Below, piece after piece: positions 45,703 through 54,990 of a DNA stretch of 64,000 bases. Source of the DNA: Aquabacterium sp. (lineage in GTDB: Bacteria; Pseudomonadota; Gammaproteobacteria; Burkholderiales; Burkholderiaceae_C); assembly GCF_016195855.1 (NCBI RefSeq), contig NZ_JACPYU010000004.1, positions 1 through 64,000 of the forward strand, given 5' to 3'. The translations under genes were made by a program, and so were the position numbers. A model generated the notes under the pieces. That model was not told where the DNA came from and did not search any database. It saw nothing but the letters and a program-made list of their open reading frames with translations. Positions within the stretch are counted from its first letter, which is position 1. Every line of letters starts with the position of its first letter.

Positions 45703-45729
45703 TCCGGGCTGAGCTTCGAACCCGATCAG
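45699..45729. terminator. Bidirectional hairpin between rlmJ and the pirin gene
   Basis: CTGATCCGGG (45699-45708) pairs with CCCGATCAG (45721-45729) apart from a one-base bulge. It overlaps both stop codons of the convergent genes. No long T tract. Confidence 0.4.
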
Positions 45730-46427
45730 GCGCCCAGGTCGAAGAACAAGACTTCGGCCTGCTGGCCCTGCTCGATCCTCAAGGCCGGCTCCCCATCGAG
45801 CTTGAGCGCGTCCCCCGTGTTCAAGGCCTGGCCATTGACCACCACCTGGCCGCGGGCCACGTGCACATAGCCCTTGCGCGTCGGCGCCAGTGCCAGCTCG
45901 GCAGACTCCGCGCCATCAAACAAGCCCACGGACAAGCTGGCATCCGAGTGGATGGTCACCGACCCATCTCGGCCATCGGGTGAAGCCACCAGGCGCAGGC
46001 GCCCACGCTTGTCTTCGGCACTGAAGTTCTTCTGCTCGTAGCCCGGGCGCAGGCCCTTCTCGGTTGGCTCGATCCAGATCTGCAGCAGGTGCGTCGGCTT
46101 GTACAGCGCCTGGTTGAACTCGCTGTGCATGATGCCCTTGCCGGCCGTCATGCGTTGCACGTCACCGGGCAGGATGCTCGCACCATTGCCCAGGCTGTCC
46201 TTGTGGGCCAATTCGCCTTCCAGCACATAGGTCACGATCTCCATGTCGCGGTGGCCGTGCATGCCAAAACCACGCCCCGGTGCGATCACGTCGTCGTTGA
46301 TCACGCGCAGCGGCCCGTAGCCCATGTGGGCGGGGTCGAAGTACTCGGCAAAGGAAAAGCTGTGAAAGCTCTGCAGCCAGCCGTGGTCGGCAAAGCCTCG
46401 TTCATCAGATCGGCGCAGTGTCAGCAT
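45726..46427 (-). CDS. Pirin-family bicupin protein
   Basis: About 233 residues. The N-terminal cupin holds the metal ligands in GFGMHGHRDMEIVTYVLEGEL and MHSEFN; the C-terminal cupin is degenerate. It resembles YhhW-type pirins, some of which have quercetin 2,3-dioxygenase activity. AAGGAG stands before ATG 46427. It is divergent from a LysR regulator with a matching site between, so it is likely its target. Confidence 0.9.
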   Translation of the reverse strand: MLTLRRSDERGFADHGWLQSFHSFSFAEYFDPAHMGYGPLRVINDDVIAPGRGFGMHGHRDMEIVTYVLEGELAHKDSLGNGASILPGDVQRMTAGKGIMHSEFNQALYKPTHLLQIWIEPTEKGLRPGYEQKNFSAEDKRGRLRLVASPDGRDGSVTIHSDASLSVGLFDGAESAELALAPTRKGYVHVARGQVVVNGQALNTGDALKLDGEPALRIEQGQQAEVLFFDLGA

Positions 46428-46525
46428 GGTGCGGCTCCTTCCAGTGTCGGTACAAATGTGTCTTGCGATGGCTTCACTGTAGGGGCCGGCGCCCGCTTTG
46501 CCGCTGCGGCGCCGTGATGGCATCA

Positions 46526-46540
46526 TTCAAGTAATTTGAA
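46526..46540. promoter_or_regulatory. T-N11-A LysR-type site
   Basis: TTCAAGTAATTTGAA has perfect TTCAA and TTGAA arms around 5 bases and fits the T-N11-A consensus for LysR regulators. It lies 26 bp before the lysR ATG in the 138-bp divergent region with the pirin gene. Confidence 0.65.
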
Positions 46541-46565
46541 CAATCGCCCACTGGATTGACACTGC

Positions 46566-47510
46566 ATGACGGACCGCAGCCACGCCCTCTCGCCCGAAGC
46601 CCTGGAAATGGTGGTGGCCATTGCCCGCACAGGCAGCTTTGCCGCCGCCGCCCGGGAGCTGGGCAAGGTACCCTCTGCCCTGACCTACAGCGTGCGCCAG
46701 CTGGAAGACGCGCTCGACGTGTTGCTGTTTGACCGCCGCAGCCGCCAGGCCAGGCTCACCGCCGCGGGCGAAGAGCTGCTGCGCGAAGGCCAGTTGCTGC
46801 TGCAACAGATGAACGCCGTGGCCAACCGTGTGCACCGCGTGGCCTCAGGCTGGGAGGCCGAGCTGACCGTGGCCGTGGACAAGGCCATTGCACCGCATGC
46901 CGTGTTCGACCTCATGGAGGCCTTCTACGCCCTCAAGCCCCCCACCCGCCTGCGCATGCGCAGCGAGGTCATGACGGGCACCTGGGAAGCCTTGTCATCG
47001 GGCCAGGCCGATCTGGCCATCGGGGTCGCGGCCGAGCGCGTGTCCAGCCAGGACATCCGCTTCGAGACCATTGGTGAGCACCACTTCGTGCTGACCGTGG
47101 CACCGCATCACCCCCTGGCCAAGGCGCCCGAGCCGCTGTCAACCGCCACGCTGGCGCAGCACCGCATCGTCGCGGTGGCCGACACGGCGCGCGACCTGGC
47201 ACCGGCCACCGTGGGCATCCTGCCCGGCCAGGACGTGCTGACCCTGCCTTCGATGTCGGCCAAGCTGGAGGCCCAGCTGCGCGGCCTGGGTTGCGGCTTC
47301 CTGCCCGAGCCCATGGTGCGGCCCCACATCGCAACGGGCCGCCTGGTCAGAAAGGAAGTGGACACCCCGCCCCGTGTCGTGCGCACACACTATGCCTGGC
47401 GCCAGACCGGCGCCCAGCCCGGCATGGCCCTGACCTGGTGGCTGCACCAGTTGGCCAGCCCCGCCACGCGCTGCGCCTTGCTGGACCTGCACGAGGGCCT
47501 GATCCTGTGA
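46566..47510 (+). CDS. LysR-family transcriptional regulator
   Basis: A 314-residue regulator with an N-terminal winged helix-turn-helix ([28 protein letters not shown], about residues 11-40) and a periplasmic-binding-like effector domain. It is divergent from the pirin gene, whose promoter region has a T-N11-A palindrome, so it likely regulates pirin and itself. The gluQRS start codons follow immediately; a GTG overlaps its stop. Confidence 0.92.
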   Translation: MTDRSHALSPEALEMVVAIARTGSFAAAARELGKVPSALTYSVRQLEDALDVLLFDRRSRQARLTAAGEELLREGQLLLQQMNAVANRVHRVASGWEAELTVAVDKAIAPHAVFDLMEAFYALKPPTRLRMRSEVMTGTWEALSSGQADLAIGVAAERVSSQDIRFETIGEHHFVLTVAPHHPLAKAPEPLSTATLAQHRIVAVADTARDLAPATVGILPGQDVLTLPSMSAKLEAQLRGLGCGFLPEPMVRPHIATGRLVRKEVDTPPRVVRTHYAWRQTGAQPGMALTWWLHQLASPATRCALLDLHEGLIL

Positions 47511-47536
47511 GCGCCTTGGTGGGCGCGAACGGCCAT

Positions 47537-48451
47537 ATGGCGCGCGATATGGGCCGCTACTTGGGCCGCTACGTGGGCAGGTTCGCGCCGTCCCCCACCG
47601 GGCCTTTGCATGCAGGCTCTTTGGTGGCCGCACTGGCCAGCTGGCTGGATGCGCGCGCGCATGGTGGCACCTGGCTCGTGCGCATCGAAGACGTGGACCT
47701 GCCCCGCTGTGTACCCGGCGCCGACCAGATCATCCTGCAGCAACTGGCCGCCTGCGGCCTGGTCCCCGACACGCCGCCGGTTTACCAGAGCCAGCGCGGC
47801 ACGCGCTACCAAGGCGCGCTCGATCAGCTGATCGCCACCGGCCACGCCTACCCGTGCGGCTGCACCCGTGCCGACATCGCCCAGGCCAATGCCGCACTGG
47901 GCCTGAGCAAGCCTCGCCATGGCGACCTCGTCTACCCCGGCACCTGCCGCCCCGAGCGAGGCGGGCTCAAGGGCAAGCCCGCCAGGGCCTGGCGCCTGCA
48001 GGTGCCCGATGCGCCGCATGACCTGATCACCTGGCAGGACCGCCTGCTGGGCGGCCAGTGCCAGCACCTGTCCACCGCCGTGGGCGACTTCGTCATCAAG
48101 CGCGCCGATGGCCTGTGGGCCTACCAGCTGGCCGTGGTGGTGGACGACGCCGCGCAAGGCGTGACCGACATCGTGCGAGGCGCCGACCTGTGCGACAACA
48201 CGCCACGCCAGATCCTGTTGCAGCAATGGCTGAACCTGCCCACGCCCCGTTATCTGCACACGCCGCTGGTACTGGGCGACAACGGCGAGAAGCTGTCCAA
48301 GCAAAATGGGGCGCAGGCGCTGGACCTCTCCTCGCCGCAGCAGGCCTTGCGTCTGGCCGGGCAGGCCCTGGGCCTGGACATCGCCCCACAGGGCACGGTG
48401 GCCGAGTGGCTGACGCAGGCCGTCAGGCGCTGGACGTCGCAGGCCCCATGA
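47537..48451 (+). CDS. gluQ: Glutamyl-Q tRNA(Asp) synthetase
   Basis: About 304 residues, a truncated GluRS-like enzyme that adds glutamate to the queuosine of tRNA(Asp). It has the HIGH-type motif [12 protein letters not shown], the zinc ligands YPCGC and YPGTC, and the KMSKS-type motif KLSKQNGA. It lacks the anticodon-binding domain, as expected. Start ATG 47537 is chosen; ATG 47549 and GTG 47507 (overlapping lysR) are alternatives. Confidence 0.93.
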   Translation: MARDMGRYLGRYVGRFAPSPTGPLHAGSLVAALASWLDARAHGGTWLVRIEDVDLPRCVPGADQIILQQLAACGLVPDTPPVYQSQRGTRYQGALDQLIATGHAYPCGCTRADIAQANAALGLSKPRHGDLVYPGTCRPERGGLKGKPARAWRLQVPDAPHDLITWQDRLLGGQCQHLSTAVGDFVIKRADGLWAYQLAVVVDDAAQGVTDIVRGADLCDNTPRQILLQQWLNLPTPRYLHTPLVLGDNGEKLSKQNGAQALDLSSPQQALRLAGQALGLDIAPQGTVAEWLTQAVRRWTSQAP

Positions 48452-48564
48452 GCCCCGCTGCTGGAACCGTGAAGAACCACCGCTTTGTCGAGCGGCCCCA
48501 TGCGCGGCGCTTGACAAACGCCCGCCCAAGCCTCACCTATGAGGGTGTCGGTTAAAGTGAAAGC

Positions 48565-49215
48565 ATGAAGACCGTGAGCCCTGTTTACAAGACCACCCTC
48601 CACATCGGCACGCTGGCCCTGCTGCTGGTGCTGTCGGCCTGCGCCACCAGGACCCAGACCCGCGTGACCTCGGCCGCCACCACGCCGCTGAGCGACCTGA
48701 ACCTCGTGCGTGACGAGATCCCCGAGGTTCTGCAAAACGCGCTCAAGCAGCCCTACCAGCCTCCCACCGACGCCACCTGCCCCGTGGTGGTGACCGAGGT
48801 GCATCAACTCGATGCCGTGCTGGGTGCCGATCTGGACGCCCCCGCGTCGGATGACACCCCCTCCCTGCTGGACCGTGGGGAAGACATGGCAGAGAACACC
48901 GCCATCGGCGCCATTCAGCGCACCGCCGAAGGCCTGGTGCCCTTCAGAAGCTGGGTGCGCAAGCTCAGCGGCGCCGAGCGCCATTCCAGAAAGCTGGCAG
49001 CGGCCATCACAGCCGGCTCCATCCGCCGGGCCTTCCTCAAAGGCTTTGCGGTGTCACACGGCTGTGTGTTGACGCCACCACCGCAACTGGCTGCGGCCTC
49101 GGCTGGGGCCGCCGCAAACGCCTCGCCTGCACCCGCCTCGCCAACCGCGCCCGCGGCAGACGGCAAAGCGGTCGCACCGGCTGCCCCACCCTTACCACCG
49201 GCCAGCGCCCCCTGA
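48565..49215 (+). CDS. Predicted lipoprotein of unknown function
   Basis: A 216-residue protein with a lipoprotein signal ending in VLSAC, a conserved-looking core (VRDEIPEVLQNALKQPYQPP, then the PFRSWVRKLSGAERHSRKLAAAI region) with two Cys and an Ala/Pro-rich tail. Such proteins are common in Burkholderiales beside gluQRS-like genes but have no assigned role. Probably in the periplasm or outer membrane. Confidence 0.65.
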   Translation: MKTVSPVYKTTLHIGTLALLLVLSACATRTQTRVTSAATTPLSDLNLVRDEIPEVLQNALKQPYQPPTDATCPVVVTEVHQLDAVLGADLDAPASDDTPSLLDRGEDMAENTAIGAIQRTAEGLVPFRSWVRKLSGAERHSRKLAAAITAGSIRRAFLKGFAVSHGCVLTPPPQLAAASAGAAANASPAPASPTAPAADGKAVAPAAPPLPPASAP

Positions 49216-49273
49216 TCGCGCCCACGGCTCAACGCACGGCTGAACTTCCGGCTGGCCCAAGGGTCAGCCAGAG

Positions 49274-49768
49274 ATGCCCATCACCCCATTTCATTTTGGC
49301 CCCGGTGCGGCCCTGCACGCGGCCGCCCCAGGCCAGATCAGCTTCCTGGCGTTTGGCGCCGCCAATGTGCTGATCGACATCGAGCCGGGCTACTACCTGC
49401 TCACCCACCAGTTTCCGCTGCACCGCTTCTGCCACACCCTCATCGGCGCCACGCTGATCATGGTGGCCACGCTGGTGCTGTTTGGTACGGCAAGCCGCCT
49501 GGCCCGCTACCTGCCCGATCTGTGGCACTGGAAGGCCCTCACGCGTCGCCAGATCGCCTGGGGCGCCGCGCTGGGCAGCTACTCCCACATCGTGCTGGAC
49601 AGCGTCATGCACGATGACATCCGCCCCCTCGCACCGTTCACGGACGTCAACCCGCTGTGGCACATCGTGTCACTGAGCCTCTTGCACCAGGCCTGCCTGC
49701 TGGCGGGTTTGCTGGGCCTGGCCGTGATCGGGATGCGGCGCATGCTGCGCGGCCCAGTTGAGCGCTGA
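49274..49768 (+). CDS. Small polytopic membrane protein with conserved His/Asp (YdjM-like)
   Basis: A 164-residue protein with about four membrane segments and conserved-looking His and Asp residues: MPITPFHFGPG, FPLHRFCHTL, YSHIVLDSVMHDDIRP. The pattern resembles membrane-bound metal-dependent hydrolases of the YdjM/DUF4184 kind. No function is proven. It overlaps nothing and may share a transcript with the lipoprotein gene. Confidence 0.6.
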   Translation: MPITPFHFGPGAALHAAAPGQISFLAFGAANVLIDIEPGYYLLTHQFPLHRFCHTLIGATLIMVATLVLFGTASRLARYLPDLWHWKALTRRQIAWGAALGSYSHIVLDSVMHDDIRPLAPFTDVNPLWHIVSLSLLHQACLLAGLLGLAVIGMRRMLRGPVER

Positions 49769-49805
49769 ACAGAGCGCCCAACGGCAACCCGGCCTCAGCC
49801 CATCC

Positions 49806-50195
49806 TCAGCTCTTTTGGGGCCGCTCGACCACCACAAAGTGCTTGCGCACCGGGCTGATCACCTCGAACGCGCCTTCAAAGCCGCCGGGGATCACCCCGC
49901 CCTGCCCCGCCTGCACATCCACCAAACCACCCTCGCGGTCGTGCAGGCGCACATGGCCTTCCAGCACGAAAAAGTACTCGTCCTTGCCGGCTGGAAACAC
50001 GATGCGCCAGCGGCCCACCTCACACGCCCAGATGCCCGCTGTCATCTGCCCATCGGACGACTCGTACAAGCTCCAGGTTTCACGGCGTGGGTTGCCCTGC
50101 TCCAGCCGATCCGGCCGAGGGTGATCGACCACACCGGGCTGCGCGGGCTGATCGAGGCGAACGATGCGCGGCTTGTCAGACGCGTGTGATGACAT
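49806..50195 (-). CDS. Single-domain cupin (DUF861-like)
   Basis: A 129-residue cupin of the cupin_3 type: AGIWACEVGRWRIVFPAGKDEYFFVLEGHVRL, then AGQGGVIPGGFEGAFEV. Relatives include (S)-ureidoglycine aminohydrolase and EutQ-like proteins; the ligand is not determined. It lies 9 bp after orn and is probably co-transcribed. Confidence 0.8.
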   Translation of the reverse strand: MSSHASDKPRIVRLDQPAQPGVVDHPRPDRLEQGNPRRETWSLYESSDGQMTAGIWACEVGRWRIVFPAGKDEYFFVLEGHVRLHDREGGLVDVQAGQGGVIPGGFEGAFEVISPVRKHFVVVERPQKS

Positions 50196-50204
50196 GGCGC
50201 GCCC

Positions 50205-50804
50205 TCACTTGACCAGGAAGTGCTCGCGGTAATAAGCCAGCTCGTCGATGGACTCGTGGATGTCCGCCAGCGCCGTGTGCTTCTGCGCTTTCTTGAAGCC
50301 TTCGGCCAGGCCCGGCTTCCAGCGCTTGGCCAGCTCCTTCAAGGTGCTGACGTCCAGGTTGCGGTAGTGGAAGTAGGCCTCCAGCGTGGGCATGTAGCGG
50401 GCCAGGAAGCGACGGTCCTGGCAGATCGAGTTGCCGCACATGGGCGACTTGTTGTTGCCGACATAGGGCTTGAGGAAGTCGATCAGGGCCTTGGCCGCCT
50501 GGTCCTCGTCCACCGTGGAGGCCTTGACGCGGTCGATCAGGCCGCTCTTGCCATGCGTGCCCTTGTTCCAGGCGTCCATGCCATTGAGCATCTCGTCTGA
50601 CTGGTGGATGGCAAACACGGGGCCCTCGACCCGGACGCTCAGCTGCGGGTCGGTCACCACCACAGCGATCTCGATGATGCGGTCGCTGTCCGGCTTGAGG
50701 CCGGTCATTTCCAGGTCGATCCAGATCAGGTTCTGGTCACTCTTGGTCAGGACGGCAGGTGTGTCGGCCGGGGTAGGGGCTGTGGCGGGCAGCGTGTCGC
50801 TCAT
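50205..50804 (-). CDS. orn: Oligoribonuclease
   Basis: A 199-residue DEDDh 3'-5' exoribonuclease that degrades 2-5 nt RNAs and pGpG from c-di-GMP turnover. ExoI motif [19 protein letters not shown], ExoII region around [13 protein letters not shown], and ExoIII AL(A)[16 protein letters not shown] with the His-Asp. Slightly extended at the N-terminus with a Thr/Pro/Ala-rich leader. Confidence 0.97.
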   Translation of the reverse strand: MSDTLPATAPTPADTPAVLTKSDQNLIWIDLEMTGLKPDSDRIIEIAVVVTDPQLSVRVEGPVFAIHQSDEMLNGMDAWNKGTHGKSGLIDRVKASTVDEDQAAKALIDFLKPYVGNNKSPMCGNSICQDRRFLARYMPTLEAYFHYRNLDVSTLKELAKRWKPGLAEGFKKAQKHTALADIHESIDELAYYREHFLVK

Positions 50805-50948
50805 CGATCAGGGTCCTTGCGCGGGCCATCGCCCGGCTCTTGTCATGCGAAATATCCAGCGGCCCGGCCACCCCCTGTCAGCATGCTTGTGGGGTCATGG
50901 CCATCGAGCCCGAAGCGGCGATTGTGAGGCAAACGTACACTGACGCCC

Positions 50949-52214
50949 ATGCAACCCAGTGACCTCACCCTGCTTTTCGCGGTCTTCGTGACCGCCTCCC
51001 TGCTGACCAAGTTCTGGCTCGACAGCCGCCAGGCCCGCCACGTGGCCTCCCATCGCGGTGCCGTGCCGGCAACCTTCAGCAACGAAGTGACCCTGCCCAG
51101 CCACCAGCGCGCGGCCGACTACACCCTCGACAAACTGCGTTTTGGCCTGCTCAACACGGCCCTCAGCACCGCCGTGTTGCTGGGGTGGACCCTGCTCGGT
51201 GGCCTGGACGCGCTCAACCATCTGGTGCGCGATGCCGTCTTCCCGCGCTGGGGGGGGCTGGCCTATCAACTGGCCTTGCTGGCTTCGTTCACGTTCATCG
51301 GCGCGCTCATCGAGTGGCCCATGGACGCCTGGAACACCTTCCGCATCGAACAGCGCCACGGCTTCAACCGCATGACCTGGGGCATGTGGATCGGTGACCA
51401 GCTCAAGCAGGTGCTGCTGGGCATCGTCATCGGCACCCCCATTGCGGCGCTGATCCTGTGGCTGATGGGCGCGGCCGGCCAGGCCTGGTGGTTGTGGGCC
51501 TGGGGTGCCTGGGTCGCTTTCAGCCTCTTGCTGATGGTGGTCTTCCCCATCTTCATCGCACCGCTGTTCAACAAGTTCGAGCCCCTGCAGGACGACACCC
51601 TGGCCTCGCGCGTCACCAACCTGATGACCCGCTGCGGCTTCAAGGCCAAGGGCTTTTTCGTGATGGATGGCAGCCGCCGCTCGGCGCACGCCAATGCCTA
51701 CTTCACCGGCCTGGGTTCATCCAAGCGCGTGGTGTTCTTCGACACCTTGCTGACCAAGCTCTCGCACGGCGAGGTCGAGGCCGTGCTGGCCCACGAGCTG
51801 GGCCACTTCAAGCACAAGCACGTGCTCAAGCGCATGATCATGATGTTCGTGATGAGCCTGGCCGGCTTTGCGCTGCTGGGCTGGCTGTCGCGTCAGCTGG
51901 CCTTCTACACCGGCCTGGGCGTCTCGCCCAACCTGACGGCACCCAACGACGCCCTGGCCCTGCTGCTGTTCATGCTGGCCCTGCCCGCCTTCATGTTCTT
52001 CGTCTCGCCCGTGTTCTCGTACTTCTCGCGCCGTGACGAATACCAGGCCGACGCCTATGCCTGCAAGCAGTCCAGCGGCAAGGACCTGGCCATGGCACTG
52101 ATCAAGCTGTACAAAGACAACTCGTCCACCCTGACGCCAGACCCGATGTACGTGCGCTTTTACTACTCGCACCCACCGGCATCCGAACGCCTGGCGGCCA
52201 TGGCGGCCAACTGA
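50949..52214 (+). CDS. M48-family membrane metalloprotease (Ste24-like)
   Basis: A 421-residue zinc protease with several membrane helices and the motif HELGH in VLAHELGHFKHKHVLKR; the third ligand Glu is probably in YFSRRDEYQADAYA. The architecture matches Ste24/CAAX prenyl protease-type bacterial M48 proteins. It may act in membrane protein quality control. The PCD gene starts 11 bp downstream. Confidence 0.93.
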   Translation: MQPSDLTLLFAVFVTASLLTKFWLDSRQARHVASHRGAVPATFSNEVTLPSHQRAADYTLDKLRFGLLNTALSTAVLLGWTLLGGLDALNHLVRDAVFPRWGGLAYQLALLASFTFIGALIEWPMDAWNTFRIEQRHGFNRMTWGMWIGDQLKQVLLGIVIGTPIAALILWLMGAAGQAWWLWAWGAWVAFSLLLMVVFPIFIAPLFNKFEPLQDDTLASRVTNLMTRCGFKAKGFFVMDGSRRSAHANAYFTGLGSSKRVVFFDTLLTKLSHGEVEAVLAHELGHFKHKHVLKRMIMMFVMSLAGFALLGWLSRQLAFYTGLGVSPNLTAPNDALALLLFMLALPAFMFFVSPVFSYFSRRDEYQADAYACKQSSGKDLAMALIKLYKDNSSTLTPDPMYVRFYYSHPPASERLAAMAAN

Positions 52215-52225
52215 GTGAGGTGACC

Positions 52226-52573
52226 ATGACACCAGCCCATGCCCTGCCCCTGCACCAACAACGCTGCAGCCACCAGAGTGGCCCCGCCCTCACGCCCGAT
52301 GAACAACTGCTGCTCCTGAGCCAGCTGCAAGGCTGGCGCGTGGACACTGAAGCACCGGGCGGCGCGCTCACCAAAACCTACACCCTGGCCGACTTCCACC
52401 GCACCATGGCATTTGTCAATGCGGTGGCCTGGGTGGCCCATGAACAAGACCACCACCCCGACCTGGCTGTGAGCTACAAACACTGCACCATCCGCTGGTC
52501 CACGCATTCCGTGGGCGGCCTGTCTCTCAACGATTTCATCTGCGCAGCCCGCGTGGACGCCCTGTCCGCATGA
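52226..52573 (+). CDS. Pterin-4a-carbinolamine dehydratase
   Basis: A 115-residue protein with the dehydratase signature: EQDHHPDLAVSYKHCTIRW (active-site His residues) and GGLSLNDFICAARVD. It recycles the oxidised pterin cofactor of aromatic amino acid hydroxylases or acts in folate metabolism. GAGGTGACC precedes ATG 52226. Its stop overlaps the rsgA start (ATGA). Confidence 0.92.
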   Translation: MTPAHALPLHQQRCSHQSGPALTPDEQLLLLSQLQGWRVDTEAPGGALTKTYTLADFHRTMAFVNAVAWVAHEQDHHPDLAVSYKHCTIRWSTHSVGGLSLNDFICAARVDALSA

Positions 52574-53529
52574 AGCGGCCTGGCAAACCCAGCGGCGCGC
52601 GTCGCAGCAGCAAGAGCACCGACACCAGCCAGTGTCAGAGTGGCCTGGTCGTGGCCACCCATGGCCGCCACGTGGTCGTGGAAGACGATGCAAGCGAGCG
52701 CCTGATCTGCCACCCGCGCGGCAAGAAGAGTGAGGCCGTGGTCGGTGACCGCGTCATGTGGCAACACACCCTGGAAGGCGGCGACGAAGGCGTGATCGTG
52801 GCCGTGGAAGAGCGCAAAAGCCTGCTCTACCGGCAGGACGAATGGCGCAGCAAATCCTTTGCCGCCAACCTCGACCAGCTGCTGATGTGGATCGCCGTGG
52901 AGCCCGTGTTCAGCGAATCCCAACTCACACGCGCCCTGATCGCCGCCGAATCGGCTGGCATCCCGCCCACCATCGTGCTCAACAAGATCGACCTGCCTGG
53001 CGCACAGGCTGCGCGCGATCGCCTCGCGCCTTACCGCGCCATGGGCTACAGGGTGGTCGAGCTGTCGTTGAAGAAGGAAACCGAGGCCGCACGCGCCCAG
53101 GTAGCCCCCTTGCTGAACGGCAAGGCCACGCTGGTGCTGGGGCCCTCTGGTGCGGGCAAGAGCACACTGATCAACACCTTGCTGCCCAACGCCCGCGCCG
53201 AAACGCAGGAGATCTCGCAGGCGCTCAACTCGGGCAAACACACGACCACGTCCAGCCTCTGGTACTGGCTCGATGACAGCCGCACCAGCGCCGTGATCGA
53301 CTCGCCGGGCTTTCAGGAGTTCGGCATGCACCACATCCCGCCCACCGAACTGGCGCGCTGGATGCCCGACATCGCCCGGCACATGAACGACTGCCGCTTC
53401 CACAACTGCACGCACCGCCAAGAACCCGGCTGCGCGGTGCAGGCGGCGGTCGAACGCGGTGAGGTCAGCCCCATCCGCCTGAGCCTGTACACCGCCCTGT
53501 ATGAGGAGCTCAGCCAGCCACGCTGGTGA
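52570..53529 (+). CDS. rsgA: Ribosome small subunit-dependent GTPase A
   Basis: A 319-residue circularly permuted GTPase: N-terminal OB-fold region, G4 motif NKID before G1 GPSGAGKSTLIN, G3 DSPGF, and the C-terminal zinc-binding region with CRFHNCTHRQEPGC. It acts in 30S ribosome maturation. It overlaps the PCD gene by 4 bp. Confidence 0.96.
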   Translation: MKRPGKPSGARRSSKSTDTSQCQSGLVVATHGRHVVVEDDASERLICHPRGKKSEAVVGDRVMWQHTLEGGDEGVIVAVEERKSLLYRQDEWRSKSFAANLDQLLMWIAVEPVFSESQLTRALIAAESAGIPPTIVLNKIDLPGAQAARDRLAPYRAMGYRVVELSLKKETEAARAQVAPLLNGKATLVLGPSGAGKSTLINTLLPNARAETQEISQALNSGKHTTTSSLWYWLDDSRTSAVIDSPGFQEFGMHHIPPTELARWMPDIARHMNDCRFHNCTHRQEPGCAVQAAVERGEVSPIRLSLYTALYEELSQPRW

Positions 53530-53587
53530 GCCGGCTCAAGCCACGACACGGCACCCACACCGCACCTCACGCCCCGACATCAAGACC

Positions 53588-53860
53588 ATGACCGATCGCC
53601 TCTCCAACCTGGCCGCCACCCTCAATGACTTCGCCCAAGGCGCCCTGTCCATCCCGGACCTGGCCCGCGACTGGCGCGATGCTGCCTACAGCCACGAGCC
53701 CGCGCTGCCACAGCGCTACCTGGACGTGCTGGAGCGCTTGCTCAACCAACTGGAAAGCGCCGCCCTGTTCACCGAAGAGAGCTGCTCGTTCAGCCAGGCC
53801 GACATGGTGGGCGCGTTGGCCGACTGGCTGGCCAGGGCGCGTGCCCTGCCCACATCCTGA
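53588..53860 (+). CDS. Small hypothetical protein
   Basis: A 90-residue, mainly helical, acidic protein without a signal peptide (LSNLAATLNDFAQGALSIP, RYLDVLERLLNQLESAALF). It is probably co-transcribed with rsgA, 58 bp upstream. The family was not recognised. ATG 53588 is the first good start. Confidence 0.6.
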   Translation: MTDRLSNLAATLNDFAQGALSIPDLARDWRDAAYSHEPALPQRYLDVLERLLNQLESAALFTEESCSFSQADMVGALADWLARARALPTS

Positions 53861-53896
53861 GCACGCGTCAGCGCCCAGCAGGGCCCCACGGGGCCA

Positions 53897-54919
53897 TCAC
53901 GCCGCCCGATCAGCCTTCCTGCGCTGATCAAAAGCCGCCGCCAATTCCCTGACCACCTCGGCCGCCGGCATCACCGATCGGATGCGCCCGACCTCGGCCC
54001 CCGCATACAAGGCCGTGCAGGCCTGCATGCGCGCCGGCATGCCCACCTCCAACGCGGCCCCGGTGAACAAAGGCAAGGCGGGCCGTTGCCAGTGCGTGAG
54101 CTCTGCCTTCATCGGCGTGACACGCCGCCCCAGGCCTGTGAGCTTGTGCAAGCCGCGTAGCCAGGCGGGCGCACGGCCTTGCTCATCACACCAGCGCCGC
54201 GTCGCCTCATTGGGCAGCACACGGTGTGGGGCATCCCAGTTCAAACCGAACAAGGTGGTCACCACCGTGTCGTTGGCCTCGACCAGACCACGCTTGTAGG
54301 CATCGTGCGCGCGGCTCTCATTCGTGGCCACGAAACGCGTCCCCGTTGACACCCCGCTGGCCCCCATGTGCCGCGCGGCCAGGGCATCTTGCTCGGTGTA
54401 CATGCCGCCAGCCGCGAACACCGGCACGCCACCTGCCTGGTCCACGATGGCCGGCAGGATGGACTTGAGCAGGCTGGTGCCACGCACATGCCCGCCCGCT
54501 TCCCGGCCCTGCACGATCAAGGCATCGATGCCGGCATCCAGCGCAAAACGCGCCTCGTCCATGCTGCCCACTTGCTGGAAGGTGAAGATCCCGGCCCGCT
54601 TCAGGCGCTGGATCAAGGCCGCATCACGGCCCCAGAACAAGGTCACCATCGGCACCTGTTGGGCGATCACCAGCTCGATGTGGCGCGCCCGCGTGAAGGG
54701 CAACAACAAGTTCGCGTTGAAAGGCCGCCCCTGACACAGGCGCCGTGTCAAAGCCAGGGCCATGCCCCACTGCGACACATCCGTGATGCCCAGCGTGCCA
54801 ATGCCACCGGCCAGGCTGACGGCCGCAGCCAGCTCAGGCCCCGCAATGCCCGGCATCCCGGCCTGCATGACCGGATAAGACACACCCACGTCACGCAAAC
54901 CTGACAGCTTGTCTTTCAT
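53897..54919 (-). CDS. Nitronate monooxygenase (2-nitropropane dioxygenase family)
   Basis: A 340-residue FMN enzyme. MQAGMPGIAGPELAAAVS is the N-terminal TIM-barrel segment; VQGREAGGHVRG carries the catalytic-type His of class I enzymes; VFAAGGMYTEQDALAARHMGASGVSTGTRF binds FMN phosphate. It oxidises alkyl nitronates, a detoxification reaction, but family members also act on other substrates. It is divergent from a KstD-like flavoprotein. Confidence 0.9.
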   Translation of the reverse strand: MKDKLSGLRDVGVSYPVMQAGMPGIAGPELAAAVSLAGGIGTLGITDVSQWGMALALTRRLCQGRPFNANLLLPFTRARHIELVIAQQVPMVTLFWGRDAALIQRLKRAGIFTFQQVGSMDEARFALDAGIDALIVQGREAGGHVRGTSLLKSILPAIVDQAGGVPVFAAGGMYTEQDALAARHMGASGVSTGTRFVATNESRAHDAYKRGLVEANDTVVTTLFGLNWDAPHRVLPNEATRRWCDEQGRAPAWLRGLHKLTGLGRRVTPMKAELTHWQRPALPLFTGAALEVGMPARMQACTALYAGAEVGRIRSVMPAAEVVRELAAAFDQRRKADRAA

Positions 54920-54938
54920 GCCTACCCCCTTGCTTCAA

Positions 54939-54960
54939 GGGCCACCGACATGAGTGGCCC
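54939..54960. promoter_or_regulatory. Palindrome in the divergent promoter of the NMO and KstD-like genes
   Basis: GGGCCAC (54939-54945) and GTGGCCC (54954-54960) are perfect inverted arms around 8 bases, in the 71-bp gap between two divergent genes. It may be an operator or a hairpin in both leaders. Confidence 0.4.
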
Positions 54961-54990
54961 CTCACTTGTAGTGCCCTATTTGAACCGAGA

